Positions 1 through 7,416 of a stretch of 64,000 nucleotides of DNA are shown piece after piece. The stretch is taken from assembly GCA_964229355.1 (NCBI GenBank), contig CAXRDE010000004.1, positions 186,001 to 250,000 on the forward strand, written 5' to 3'. Within the stretch, counting starts at the first letter, position 1; the number at the start of each line of letters is the position of its first letter. Origin of the DNA: CAXRDE01 sp964229355. GTDB taxonomy: Bacteria; Cyanobacteriota; Sericytochromatia; UBA7694. Under the pieces are notes generated by a model. The model saw only the letters and a program-made list of their open reading frames with translations. It was not told the DNA's origin and ran no database searches. Made by a program: the position numbers and the translations under genes.

Positions 1-526
1 CTGCCACGGTCATTTGGTTCACCAATGTCGCGTCCCGCACGGCCCCAAAGTCCACCAGGTAGACCTGGTTGTCCTGGTCCAGCAAGATATTTTCGGGTTT
101 AAGATCCCGGTGAATGACCGGGGGGTTGAGGCCATGCAAATAGCTGAGAATGTGGAGCAATTGTTCGGCCAGCTGTTTGACCTGTAACTCGCTCAGGGGG
201 CCTTGACCAAGGCGCGTGCGCAGACTTTGCCCCACAATGGCCTCCTGGACCAAAAAGCAGGCTTTCTCTTCTCGAAAGTGATCGCGCAAGGCCGGAATAC
301 GGGGGTGTTTTAAGCTGGCAAGGGTTTTTACTTCCCGCTCAAAGAGATCCAGCTCAGACCAGTCTTTGACATGTTCCATACTCAATTGCTTGATAATCAC
401 GGGCTCTGCCATATGTAGATCCTGGCCCCAGTAGGTGACATGGCCTTCGCGCCGCTGCAGCAGGCGTGTGCATTGGTAGCGCTCTTGAAGGCAGGGTAAA
501 TCAGGGGTGTTCGCGATCTCAGACAC
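1..526 (-). CDS. Ser/Thr protein kinase, N-terminal part, cut by left window edge
   Basis: Hanks-type kinase domain, 175 codons visible, running off the left edge. Seen: ATP-binding Lys46 in VIIKQL, the C-helix FEREV, catalytic HRDLKPEN (His139-Asp141) and DFG (Asp159). It is a close paralogue of the next gene upstream, sharing the LFERE, LKHPRIP and HRDLKPEN blocks. The start is a GTG at 526-524 that overlaps the TGA of the upstream kinase (521-519), so the two are probably translationally coupled. A C-terminal membrane domain like that of the neighbour is likely but lies outside the window. Substrate unknown. Confidence 0.85.
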   Translation of the reverse strand, partial: MSEIANTPDLPCLQERYQCTRLLQRREGHVTYWGQDLHMAEPVIIKQLSMEHVKDWSELDLFEREVKTLASLKHPRIPALRDHFREEKACFLVQEAIVGQSLRTRLGQGPLSELQVKQLAEQLLHILSYLHGLNPPVIHRDLKPENILLDQDNQVYLVDFGAVRDATLVNQMTVA

Positions 527-1910
527 GGGTATGTACCCCTTTCGTATTCAGCGCGTTGGCCAGGGTCTGGCGGGTTTCTATAGAAAAAGGGACCTGTAAG
601 GTCACGCGATGGTCCCAAAATCCACGCTGTAGGCGGTGAAAGCGTAATTGCATTTGGTAGGGTTTCAGACGAATTTCCCGCAAATTTTTGAGGGCATAGC
701 GATACTGTACTTTTTTAGCGCCCCAAATGCCCCGGTTGCGGATATAGGTATGGGTCAAGTGTTCGCTATCCACAGTAAGTTGCTGTTGTTCTGCCAATTG
801 ACCAAACCAGCGCCGGTAGGTGATGATGCACAAAAAGGGAGCCAGTATTGCCATGAAGATCAGAGCGATCGTATCATTGTGAGGGTAATATCGATTAGCC
901 CCCAATGGTCTGATCACGTTCAGGAGCCAATGGGTGCCAAAAAAAAGGCTCCCATACCAGGCCATACTACTGGCCATATACAGGCTAAGCTGCCCGATAA
1001 TGGCACCGCTGAAAGATTTTCCCTTGATTTCGACGCTGACGGTGGTGGGGGTTTCTTCGAGCCAAATGGCCGGACTGAGTTCCTGTTTGCCGTGGCTGGC
1101 CCGTACCGTGGTGCGGTGTTCAACTTCAGCTAAGTGTTCTGCCCGATTCAGGGCCTCCAATGCCTCTGCGGCACTGCCAAAACGCTGGGCGGGGTAGGGG
1201 GCCACCATGTGCTCCAGCCAGCGTTTAAAGCCCTGAGACACATGCAGCGCCTCTTGAAATTGCAGGTACAGGCCCTGGCGGGGAATGCTTTGTAAGGGGC
1301 TGCCGGACAACAGCTCGATCCAGGTCATGCCCAGGGCATAGAGATCGGAAGCGGGGGAGGCCTGACCGCTGAGTTGCTCCGGGGCCATATAGGCGAAGGA
1401 GCCTGCGACGGTATGCTGTGCCCCTTGCTGTTGGCGTACGGCCCCAAAATCAATGATGTACAGTTGATCTTCGGCGTTGATCATCAGATTTTCGGGTTTG
1501 AGATCGCGGTGGACGAGAGGGGGCTGGGCACTGTGCACCGCCGTTAAAATCTCCAGCGCCTGGGTTATCAAGTCACGGGCCTGGATTTCTGAAATTTTCC
1601 AGCGCCGATCCATGCGGGCTCGCAAGGTTTCACCTTCAATTTTCTCTTGAACCACAATGGCCTGACCCTTGTCTTGCACAAAGGCGATAAGTTTGGGAAT
1701 ACGGGGGTGTTGTAAGCTTTTTAAAGCTTCAGCTTCTCGTTCAAACAGTGTGTACGCTTGCCAGTCCTCGGTTTGGTCCAGATCGAGGATCTTCACAATG
1801 ACCGGGGTTTGGGTCTCTTGATCCAGGGCTTCCCAGGTCTGGGTGTGTTCCCGCTGGGCATATACGTGGAGCAATTGATAGCGTTCTAAAATCAAGTCGT
1901 GGGTTTTCAT
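519..1910 (-). CDS. Membrane-anchored Ser/Thr protein kinase
   Basis: 463 aa. Complete Hanks-type kinase domain at about 10-265: Lys40 in VIVKIL, Glu59 in the C-helix, HRDLKPEN with Asp136, DFG with Asp154, and MAPEQLSG. Glycine-rich loop is poorly conserved. After a linker come two hydrophobic segments at about 305-375 and a basic/aromatic C-terminal domain of about 85 residues, probably cytoplasmic. The same arrangement (kinase, two membrane spans, small C-terminal domain) recurs in the 766-aa kinase at 30605-32905. AGGAT lies 6 nt before the ATG. Probably phosphorylates Ser/Thr on unknown partners; the sensing part would be the membrane/C-terminal region (inference). Coupled to the downstream kinase. 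Confidence 0.92.
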   Translation of the reverse strand: MKTHDLILERYQLLHVYAQREHTQTWEALDQETQTPVIVKILDLDQTEDWQAYTLFEREAEALKSLQHPRIPKLIAFVQDKGQAIVVQEKIEGETLRARMDRRWKISEIQARDLITQALEILTAVHSAQPPLVHRDLKPENLMINAEDQLYIIDFGAVRQQQGAQHTVAGSFAYMAPEQLSGQASPASDLYALGMTWIELLSGSPLQSIPRQGLYLQFQEALHVSQGFKRWLEHMVAPYPAQRFGSAAEALEALNRAEHLAEVEHRTTVRASHGKQELSPAIWLEETPTTVSVEIKGKSFSGAIIGQLSLYMASSMAWYGSLFFGTHWLLNVIRPLGANRYYPHNDTIALIFMAILAPFLCIITYRRWFGQLAEQQQLTVDSEHLTHTYIRNRGIWGAKKVQYRYALKNLREIRLKPYQMQLRFHRLQRGFWDHRVTLQVPFSIETRQTLANALNTKGVHTRV

Positions 1911-2024
1911 CGGGCATCCTGAACATGCGTGATTTTATCTATTGTAACGCACCCGAAAAGCATATCCGTTCGCCCCTGCACCGTGCTACGCTGTGGGGCA
2001 CACGCAAGAGGAGTCTTCATCATC

Positions 2025-2519
2025 ATGGCCGCATCGCTCAAATCCTTAGAAACCCGCATTCCCCCTTTATTGGTCATGCTACTGTTTGCCAATGTGATGT
2101 TGGTATTGGCTGAGCTTCAAGGACTGCCCTTTGAACGCAATCTCTATGCCCTGAGTTTGGCCGTGCTCTTCTCGGTTGCCGGGCTGGTGTTTATGGTGTG
2201 GGGCGTGGTGGCCTTTCGCCGTGCCCACACGACCCTGGATCCCCAGCACCCGGAGCGCAGTGAGCACCTGGTACAAACCGGCGTGTATGCCTGGACCCGT
2301 AACCCCATTTATGTGGGCATGTTGATGCTTTTGATTGCCTGGGGCTTTGTGCTGGCCGATGTGTTTGCCCTGCTGAGCAGTTACTTTTTCTTGCCGTATA
2401 TGAACCGCTTTCAAATTGCGCCCGAAGAGCGCATGCTCGAACAAAAATTTGGCACAGACTATTTGGTGTACTGTGTGCGGGTACACCGTTGGTTGTTTAA
2501 CTCTCGTAAAACGCCTTAA
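2025..2519 (+). CDS. Isoprenylcysteine carboxyl methyltransferase-like membrane protein
   Basis: 164 aa with about four hydrophobic segments. The C-terminal half carries the ICMT/phospholipid-methyltransferase signature: GVYAWTRNPIYVG, then a hydrophobic hairpin, then PEERMLEQKFG, Y..Y and RW. Proteins of this family bind SAM in the membrane and methylate lipids or isoprenoid/thiol groups; bacterial members rarely have a known substrate. An in-frame ATG exists at 1929, but the ATG at 2025 has AAGAGGAG 11 nt upstream and begins a normal hydrophobic N-terminus, so I prefer it. The 3' end overlaps the convergent gene at 2497-3489 by 23 bp. Confidence 0.85.
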   Translation: MAASLKSLETRIPPLLVMLLFANVMLVLAELQGLPFERNLYALSLAVLFSVAGLVFMVWGVVAFRRAHTTLDPQHPERSEHLVQTGVYAWTRNPIYVGMLMLLIAWGFVLADVFALLSSYFFLPYMNRFQIAPEERMLEQKFGTDYLVYCVRVHRWLFNSRKTP

Positions 2520-3489
2520 AATGCGCCTGAATAGCTGAGGCCGTCTGGGTATCAAAAAATGCTTCCTGGGCAGCTTTGCTCCCGAAGGTCTTGAGGTAAG
2601 CTGCCATGACCTGTCCCAGGGCTTTGCCTTTGAGGTCGGTCCAGGCGCTAACCAGATGTCCGTTAAACTTTTGGGCACGGGCTTCGTGTGCCGCCTGCGC
2701 CTGAGCGTAGGCCTTGAGTTGCCCCAACAGATCGGCCTGCGGAAAGGCGTTGTGCACCTTAATCAAATACAGGGATTTGTCAGGGTGAAAGTGATGGGTG
2801 GCCTGTGCTGCGTATTCAGGATGTTCTGCGATCCAGTCTAAAAAGCGGGTATAGGTTTGGCGCTTGCGATTGCGGGTGCGGTTAATGTGGTTTAAATTTT
2901 CGAAGGCATACAGCTCAGGATGAAAATAGGGGCTAGAGGCCACAAAAGCAAAGATGTCCTCAAGGCTATCAAAGCCCTGTTGCCAACGGGGATAATCATA
3001 GCCCAAAAAAGCGTAAATGGCAGCGGGATCCGTCGACAACACGATTTTTTGCGCCCGGTGCCCGGATTCGGTGCGAATCTGATAGGTCAGGCCGTCCCAG
3101 CCAAACTTGACCCCAAATTTATGGGCCACACGCCCAATCAGATTGTTGAGATCGTTGTAGGCGAAGTAAAACAAGGCGGTATCAAAATGTTCAGGGGCCA
3201 CATGAATCAAATCCACCTGAAAGTCCTGGTAGCGAAAGCTGTAGATGTCCTTGTTATACACCACATCGTCAGCGCCCATGTGCGACAAAAAGCGTGCAAA
3301 GTCAGAGCGACCCAGGGCTTTGTCGGCCACCACCACGTCCATATCGCCAAAATCGGGCTTGTGATGGTAGTAGCGAATGGGTGCAAAGCGTTGGTAGACA
3401 CGACCCAGGTGCTCCAACACCTCTGCCTCGTAGGGCACGTATTCCGCTGCACTTAAACGGCGTAAATTCTCAAAGGCATTGCCACCCAT
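2497..3489 (-). CDS. Predicted nucleotidyltransferase (Pol-beta fold), phage-type
   Basis: 330 aa. The N-terminal 130 residues fit the minimal nucleotidyltransferase pattern: GG near the start (MGGNAF), an Asp-x-Asp in GDMDVVVAD (about 48-56), and a third acidic residue in FQVDLIHV (about 91-98). The rest is helical and aromatic-rich and I recognise no domain. The closest recollection is a family of phage and bacterial nucleotidyltransferase-like proteins that begin MGGNAF; I cannot name a substrate. A ribosome site AAAGGA lies 10 nt before the ATG. Last gene of a leftward run starting at 5881. Confidence 0.75.
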   Translation of the reverse strand: MGGNAFENLRRLSAAEYVPYEAEVLEHLGRVYQRFAPIRYYHHKPDFGDMDVVVADKALGRSDFARFLSHMGADDVVYNKDIYSFRYQDFQVDLIHVAPEHFDTALFYFAYNDLNNLIGRVAHKFGVKFGWDGLTYQIRTESGHRAQKIVLSTDPAAIYAFLGYDYPRWQQGFDSLEDIFAFVASSPYFHPELYAFENLNHINRTRNRKRQTYTRFLDWIAEHPEYAAQATHHFHPDKSLYLIKVHNAFPQADLLGQLKAYAQAQAAHEARAQKFNGHLVSAWTDLKGKALGQVMAAYLKTFGSKAAQEAFFDTQTASAIQAHFKAFYES

Positions 3490-3518
3490 ACTTCACATTC
3501 CTTTTTGCTGGTTTTGTT

Positions 3519-4025
3519 TTAAGATCCCTGACATGCCTTGACCGTAATGTAGTCCACGCCGGTGATTTCTCCGTCATCATACACGAGATGCAAGAGGTAT
3601 TTTCCCGGTGAAATAGCCAGGGTCTTTGAACCTTCAGCGTCGGGCATGGGGTCCGTCAGGGTAAAGTCATACTGAATGTTAGCATTTTCCTGGGTGTCAA
3701 AGCGCTGCACGAGCACATAAGGGCCTGCAAAATAAGGGACTTTGCCTTCACGATTCAGGTCTTTTTCCAGAAAAAGGCTTTTGGCTCCCGCCTTTTGAAG
3801 ATGGGCTGAAAAACTTAAGGTGTCGCCGAGGCAGGCGGTGGTGGGCTCCACCTTCAGAAAGTATGCCGAAGGAGGGACTGCTGTGGCTTCCACCAGAGAA
3901 GGATCCAGGGGCGGTAGGGAGCTTTCGGGTAAAGGCGTTGGTAAAGCACCTGTTCCTGCACCGATTTGACAGGCACTTAGTCCCAAAATTCCCAGTAAAA
4001 GCCATTTTGTCCTAATAGGTATCAT
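3519..4025 (-). CDS. Small lipoprotein, unknown function
   Basis: 168 aa. Lipoprotein signal: basic MIPIRTK, hydrophobic stretch, lipobox LSAC at about 15-18, then a Pro/Thr/Ala-rich linker. The mature part looks like a beta-sandwich, with two further cysteines (TTACLGD and VKACQGS) that could pair. No family recognised. The ATG at 4025 has GGAG 8 nt upstream; a longer reading frame to 4094 has no ribosome site and would bury the lipobox. Likely anchored in the outer or inner membrane, exported by Sec. Separated from the upstream GST gene by a strong hairpin, so perhaps on its own transcript. Confidence 0.75.
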   Translation of the reverse strand: MIPIRTKWLLLGILGLSACQIGAGTGALPTPLPESSLPPLDPSLVEATAVPPSAYFLKVEPTTACLGDTLSFSAHLQKAGAKSLFLEKDLNREGKVPYFAGPYVLVQRFDTQENANIQYDFTLTDPMPDAEGSKTLAISPGKYLLHLVYDDGEITGVDYITVKACQGS

Positions 4026-4081
4026 CTTTAGTTCTCCATTAATTTTAATTTTTATAAGAATAAATAAAGTTATAATACCCT

Positions 4082-4132
4082 TTATTAACCACAAAAGCCA
4101 ACGCAGACAAAGTTGGCTTTTGTGGTTAATAA
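4082..4132 (-). terminator. 21-bp perfect hairpin at the end of the GST gene
   Basis: Arms 4082-4102 and 4112-4132 pair perfectly over 21 bp around a 9-nt loop. The GST stop codon (4126-4128) lies inside the right-hand arm. Leftward transcripts would fold it just after translation ends. The arm contains a CTTTTG run but no long U-tract follows, so it may act as a terminator, a processing site or an mRNA stabiliser. Confidence 0.6.
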
Positions 4133-4737
4133 GACGAAAACGGGCTGCTTTTCTGTACCTCAGGCACCTGCATCAGGGCTTCAAAGTGTGCAGCAAAGGC
4201 AGGCAATTGCTCAGGCTTGACCTGCTGGTGTAAGGCCCGCTGGTACATGACGGCCACAAAAATGTCCGCCATGGAGAAGGCATTGCCCACGGCAAAGCTG
4301 CTGTCTAACCAGAGCCGCTGTGACAGGGTACTCAGGCTTTCGATCAGCCACCGGGCCCGGCGGGTGCGCAGGGCTTCGGCATCCAGGTCGGGCAAAAAGC
4401 GCAGCATCATGGAGCGGTTTTGTGCCGGGTGTACGGTGCTGTTAATGTATTCACACACCTCCCGAATGCGGGCCTGGGTGAGCAAGTCGCCCGGAAAGAG
4501 TGTGGGCTCGGGGTAAGCGGCCTCTAAATACTCCACCATGGCCACGGACTCGGACAGTCGGTCTGCGCCGATTTGTAGGGTGGGAATATAACCATAGGGG
4601 TTGATTGTTGCATAGGCTTCTTGAGACAGGGTGCTTACATCTACAGGCTGAAAGGGAATATTTTTGTACTGCAAGACCCACAGCACCCGCTCAGAGGTAT
4701 TGGAGTGCGGGGCCATGTACAGGGTTAAGGGAGGCAT
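4126..4737 (-). CDS. Glutathione S-transferase family protein
   Basis: 203 aa, normal length for the family. N-terminal thioredoxin-like half: LTLYMAPHSNTSERVLWVL with the catalytic-position Ser/Thr, conserved cis-Pro in GYIPTLQ, and SESVAMVEYLE (the Glu-Ser that binds the glutathione gamma-glutamyl group). C-terminal helical half with SMADIFVAVMYQRAL, the N-capping box of the fold. It looks zeta/maleylacetoacetate-isomerase-like but without neighbours for aromatic catabolism, so substrate is open. The ATG begins immediately after the TAG of the DUF3037 gene with only a weak ribosome site, suggesting translational coupling. Confidence 0.85.
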   Translation of the reverse strand: MPPLTLYMAPHSNTSERVLWVLQYKNIPFQPVDVSTLSQEAYATINPYGYIPTLQIGADRLSESVAMVEYLEAAYPEPTLFPGDLLTQARIREVCEYINSTVHPAQNRSMMLRFLPDLDAEALRTRRARWLIESLSTLSQRLWLDSSFAVGNAFSMADIFVAVMYQRALHQQVKPEQLPAFAAHFEALMQVPEVQKSSPFSSY

Positions 4738-5103
4738 CTACCGGACCATGGTGTTCATCAGGTGTTCAAGGCTGACGGCAAGATCATCGCTGAGCCCCGA
4801 ATGCACGGGAGACACCTGAATGATGGTGCTACGGGGCGCGCAAAGCCAGTGAAAACGCTCCCGCAGGGGCAGAGCGCCCAGCGCGCCTTTGCCGTCACAG
4901 ACGCCTTCAAAGGCCTGAAGGTGTTGCCACAAGAAGTCGCAGTCCAATTGGGGAGCAAAGGCTTTCAAACGGGCTTCATCGATGGCGAAAGCACAGCACA
5001 AATGGCGCTTTTGTTGGCACGAAAACACCACCCCAATATTCATAAACTCCTGGCGTTCCACACGGGGCACCACGCGAATAATGCCATATTCATACAAGAG
5101 CAT
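4738..5103 (-). CDS. DUF3037 family protein
   Basis: 121 aa. The N-terminus MLLYEYGIIRVVPRVER, followed by QEFMNIGVVF, is the hallmark of DUF3037. In many genomes such genes sit beside a HipA-like kinase gene, as here, so the pair probably works together; the biochemical role of DUF3037 is not known to me. The ATG at 5103 overlaps the 3' end of the HipA-like gene by 14 bp. A longer frame to 5163 would lie entirely within that gene and lacks family similarity. Confidence 0.85.
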   Translation of the reverse strand: MLLYEYGIIRVVPRVERQEFMNIGVVFSCQQKRHLCCAFAIDEARLKAFAPQLDCDFLWQHLQAFEGVCDGKGALGALPLRERFHWLCAPRSTIIQVSPVHSGLSDDLAVSLEHLMNTMVR

Positions 5104-5881
5104 GGACAATGGCCTCCTTGAATACCTCAGCAGATTGTAGGCGCTGGGTGAAATAGTCCACATAGGCCTGACGATGTGCCATCACCGTCTCAAAGGGTGC
5201 TTCGGTTAACCAGGCGTCGGGCAGATGACCCACCAGCGATTCAAAAACGGCGGGGCTTAGGCGCTGAACAAAGTCGGCGTGCACCTGCTCCAGGGCCTCA
5301 CGGGTCACAAAGGGCAGGAGCACGTGATCTTTGATGGCGGTAAAGGGCAAACGGCTTTTGTTCATGTAGTCAAACCAGGCGTGGTGAAAATACAGGGCGG
5401 CCCCGTGGTCAATCAGCCACAGTCGACGGTGCCAGATCAGCATATTGCTGTTGCGGGCGGTACGGTCCACATTGGTGGCAAAAGCGTCCAGCCAGACCAC
5501 GGCGGCTGCCAACTCGGGGGTAATGCCTTCAGGCACCAGCGGGTCAAAAGAGATCGAGCCGGGCAGGTAATCTAAGGCCAGGTTGAGCCCCGCGCTGCGC
5601 TGGATAAGCTCTTGAATTTCGGGGTCGGGTTCGGCGCGCGCCAGAATGGGATCGAGTTCGATCAGCACAATGTCAGGCACGGGCAGGGCTAAAAAACGGG
5701 CCAGTTCACCCACCAGCCATTCCGCGATCAGGGATTTGAGCCCCTGACCGGCCCCGCGAAACTTGACCACATAGGTGCCCTCATTGTCAGCTTCGACCAC
5801 AGCGGGCAGAGAGCCTCCTTCGCGCAGGGGAGTAACGTAACGGGTGGCCTGTAAAATCACAGGCGCTGCAATGGATGTCAT
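5090..5881 (-). CDS. HipA-like kinase domain protein (HipA_2 type)
   Basis: 263 aa. Resembles the stand-alone HipA-type kinase family: an N-terminal nucleotide-binding part with VVKFRG and LIAEWLVGELARFL, a catalytic loop at about 131-147 (DAFATNVDRTARNSNML, matching the HipA N-x-D...N pattern), and LIDHGAAL about ten residues later in place of DFG. True HipA is about 440 aa and pairs with the HipB antitoxin; this short form pairs with DUF3037 instead. AGAAGGA lies upstream of the ATG. Whether it acts as a toxin or a housekeeping kinase is unknown. First gene of the leftward run to 2497. Confidence 0.8.
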   Translation of the reverse strand: MTSIAAPVILQATRYVTPLREGGSLPAVVEADNEGTYVVKFRGAGQGLKSLIAEWLVGELARFLALPVPDIVLIELDPILARAEPDPEIQELIQRSAGLNLALDYLPGSISFDPLVPEGITPELAAAVVWLDAFATNVDRTARNSNMLIWHRRLWLIDHGAALYFHHAWFDYMNKSRLPFTAIKDHVLLPFVTREALEQVHADFVQRLSPAVFESLVGHLPDAWLTEAPFETVMAHRQAYVDYFTQRLQSAEVFKEAIVHALV

Positions 5882-5906
5882 GGGTGTTTGTCCTTCTAAA
5901 GATGAG

Positions 5907-5936
5907 AAAAGCCCGGCAAATGCATGCCGGGCTTTT
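5907..5936 (-). terminator. Bidirectional-looking intrinsic terminator
   Basis: AAAAGCCCGGCA (5907-5918) and TGCCGGGCTTTT (5925-5936) form a 12-bp stem with a 6-nt loop. It sits between the subtilase gene (ends 5955, leftward) and the HipA-like gene (starts 5881, leftward), so it should end subtilase transcription. A short U-tract is present on both strands. Confidence 0.75.
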
Positions 5937-5954
5937 GGAGGCTAAAACAAGGTT

Positions 5955-7271
5955 TTAGCGGCTGCTGCCGCGGCTGATTTCTTCAGCGCGCATCATGGCT
6001 TTGGCAATGTTCACACGGCCATGACCAAACTGATCGTCAAATCCGGGAGCGCCTTTGTCGTCGGCAGAGCTTTCAAGGGCTTGCTTGACCAGGGCGGGTG
6101 ACATTTCAGGGTAGCGGGTACGGATCAGGGCCGCAACGCCAGCCGCAAAGGGAGTGGCCATGGAGGTGCCGCTGATGGTGCCGTAATTGGTTTGACCAAT
6201 GAGGTTGCTGTTGGCGGGGAAGGTGGAGTAAATGTTGCTTCCGGGTGCCACCACAGAAACCCAGGGACCGTAGTTGGAGAATCCAGAGCGGCGATCTTGT
6301 TCGTCGCTTGAACCCACGGCAATGACGCCCGCGGTCAGGGCAGGCCAGCTTTTGAGGTTGCCAGAACCGTTACCGGTGGCGGCCAGGACCACGACATTTT
6401 TGCGCAGGGCGTGTTGAACAGCTGCGGTAATGGCCTGAGACTCGCGCCCGGCACCCAGACTCAGGTTAATGACGTCGGCACCGTTATCTGCGGCCCAGAT
6501 AATACCGTTGGCAATACCTTCGGTGCTGGGGTAACCAGAATCGCCCGAGGCCACTTTGACGGCCAGAATAGAGCAGTCAGGGGCAGCACCGGCAATACCC
6601 ACACCGTTGTTGGTGATGGCCGAAGCAATTCCCGCCACGTGGGTGCCGTGTCCGACGAAGTCTTTCACGTCGTTGTTGCCGTCAGCACCGTTGTAAGTGC
6701 CCACGATTTTTGCGGCCAAATCAGGGTGGTTAATGTCTACCCCTGAGTCTACAATGCCGATGACCACCCGGCGATCGCCACGGGTCACGTTCCAGCCTTG
6801 CAGGGCATCGGTGACTTTTAAAGAGTACTGCTTGGCAAAGCCAGGATCGTTGGGCGCACCGGCGCGATCGGCATCGTCAGCTTTGTCGGCTGCTTTGATA
6901 ACCTCAGGGAAGGGCATGGTGAAAACGGGCTCGACAAACTCAATGGCGGGATCGTTTTGTAACACAGACAAGTTGGCTGCGCTCATCTCAGGCATTTGCA
7001 GCACTTGCATACCCTGGCCCAGAGGGCGTACGGTTTGTGCACCCAGTTGCTGAATGCTGTTGGCACTCATCACACCGTCTTTGTATTTCACGATGTAGCG
7101 GCCAGGAACGTTTTGGGTTCCGGCGGTATTTTGTTGGTTTAAACGGCCAAAATTCGCGGCGTTTACACCATTGGCAGCGGGGTTCATGGGCAAATTGCGG
7201 GGCGCACTACAGGCCATTAAGCTGGTAAGGGCCAAAGCAGCGGTACTGGTACGAAGCAAAGACGTGTTCAT
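5955..7271 (-). CDS. Subtilisin-like serine protease (S8), lipoprotein
   Basis: 438 aa. Signal with lipobox LMAC near residue 20, an I9-type inhibitor propeptide at about 50-125 (PGRYIVKYK to FVEPVF), then a complete S8 catalytic domain: Asp in GIVDSGVD, His in GHGTHVAG, Ser in SGTSMATPFAAG. A typical exported, self-processed subtilase; the lipobox suggests it is tethered to a membrane at the cell surface or periplasm. The ATG at 7271 has AGGAG 6 nt upstream; an in-frame ATG at 7289 lacks one. Substrate unknown; nutrient digestion or envelope protein processing are the usual roles. Confidence 0.92.
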   Translation of the reverse strand: MNTSLLRTSTAALALTSLMACSAPRNLPMNPAANGVNAANFGRLNQQNTAGTQNVPGRYIVKYKDGVMSANSIQQLGAQTVRPLGQGMQVLQMPEMSAANLSVLQNDPAIEFVEPVFTMPFPEVIKAADKADDADRAGAPNDPGFAKQYSLKVTDALQGWNVTRGDRRVVIGIVDSGVDINHPDLAAKIVGTYNGADGNNDVKDFVGHGTHVAGIASAITNNGVGIAGAAPDCSILAVKVASGDSGYPSTEGIANGIIWAADNGADVINLSLGAGRESQAITAAVQHALRKNVVVLAATGNGSGNLKSWPALTAGVIAVGSSDEQDRRSGFSNYGPWVSVVAPGSNIYSTFPANSNLIGQTNYGTISGTSMATPFAAGVAALIRTRYPEMSPALVKQALESSADDKGAPGFDDQFGHGRVNIAKAMMRAEEISRGSSR

Positions 7272-7332
7272 GAAGTTCTCCTGAGACATGGGTTGTATAG
7301 TGTTCTGGTATTCGCAGATATTTTAGGTCGCA

Positions 7333-7389
7333 CTTTAACAAAAGTTAAAGCGCAGATAACTTTATTATAGTAAAAAGTCATCTGCGCTT
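7333..7389 (-). terminator. Hairpins behind sucC
   Basis: AAGCGCAGAT (7348-7357) pairs with ATCTGCGCTT (7380-7389), with inner ACTTT/AAAGT pairs, and a second small hairpin CTTTAAC-aaaa-GTTAAAG lies at 7333-7350. On the leftward strand this follows the sucC stop (7417). The T-rich run at 7392-7400 is on the rightward strand, so direction is ambiguous. The loop reads TATAAT on the leftward strand and could also hold a -10 for the protease gene; I could not find a convincing -35. Confidence 0.5.
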
Positions 7390-7416
7390 GTGTTTTTTTT
7401 TGAGAAAACCGAGGTT

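Noticed and set aside
648..1133. 161-codon frame opposite the kinase gene
   Set aside because: Lies entirely antisense to a conserved kinase and its membrane domain; no features of its own.
5955..7271. Subtilase with its neighbours as a lantibiotic/patatamide-type modification cluster
   Set aside because: No precursor peptide, cyclase or transporter gene is near; neighbours are sucC and an unrelated kinase-like gene.
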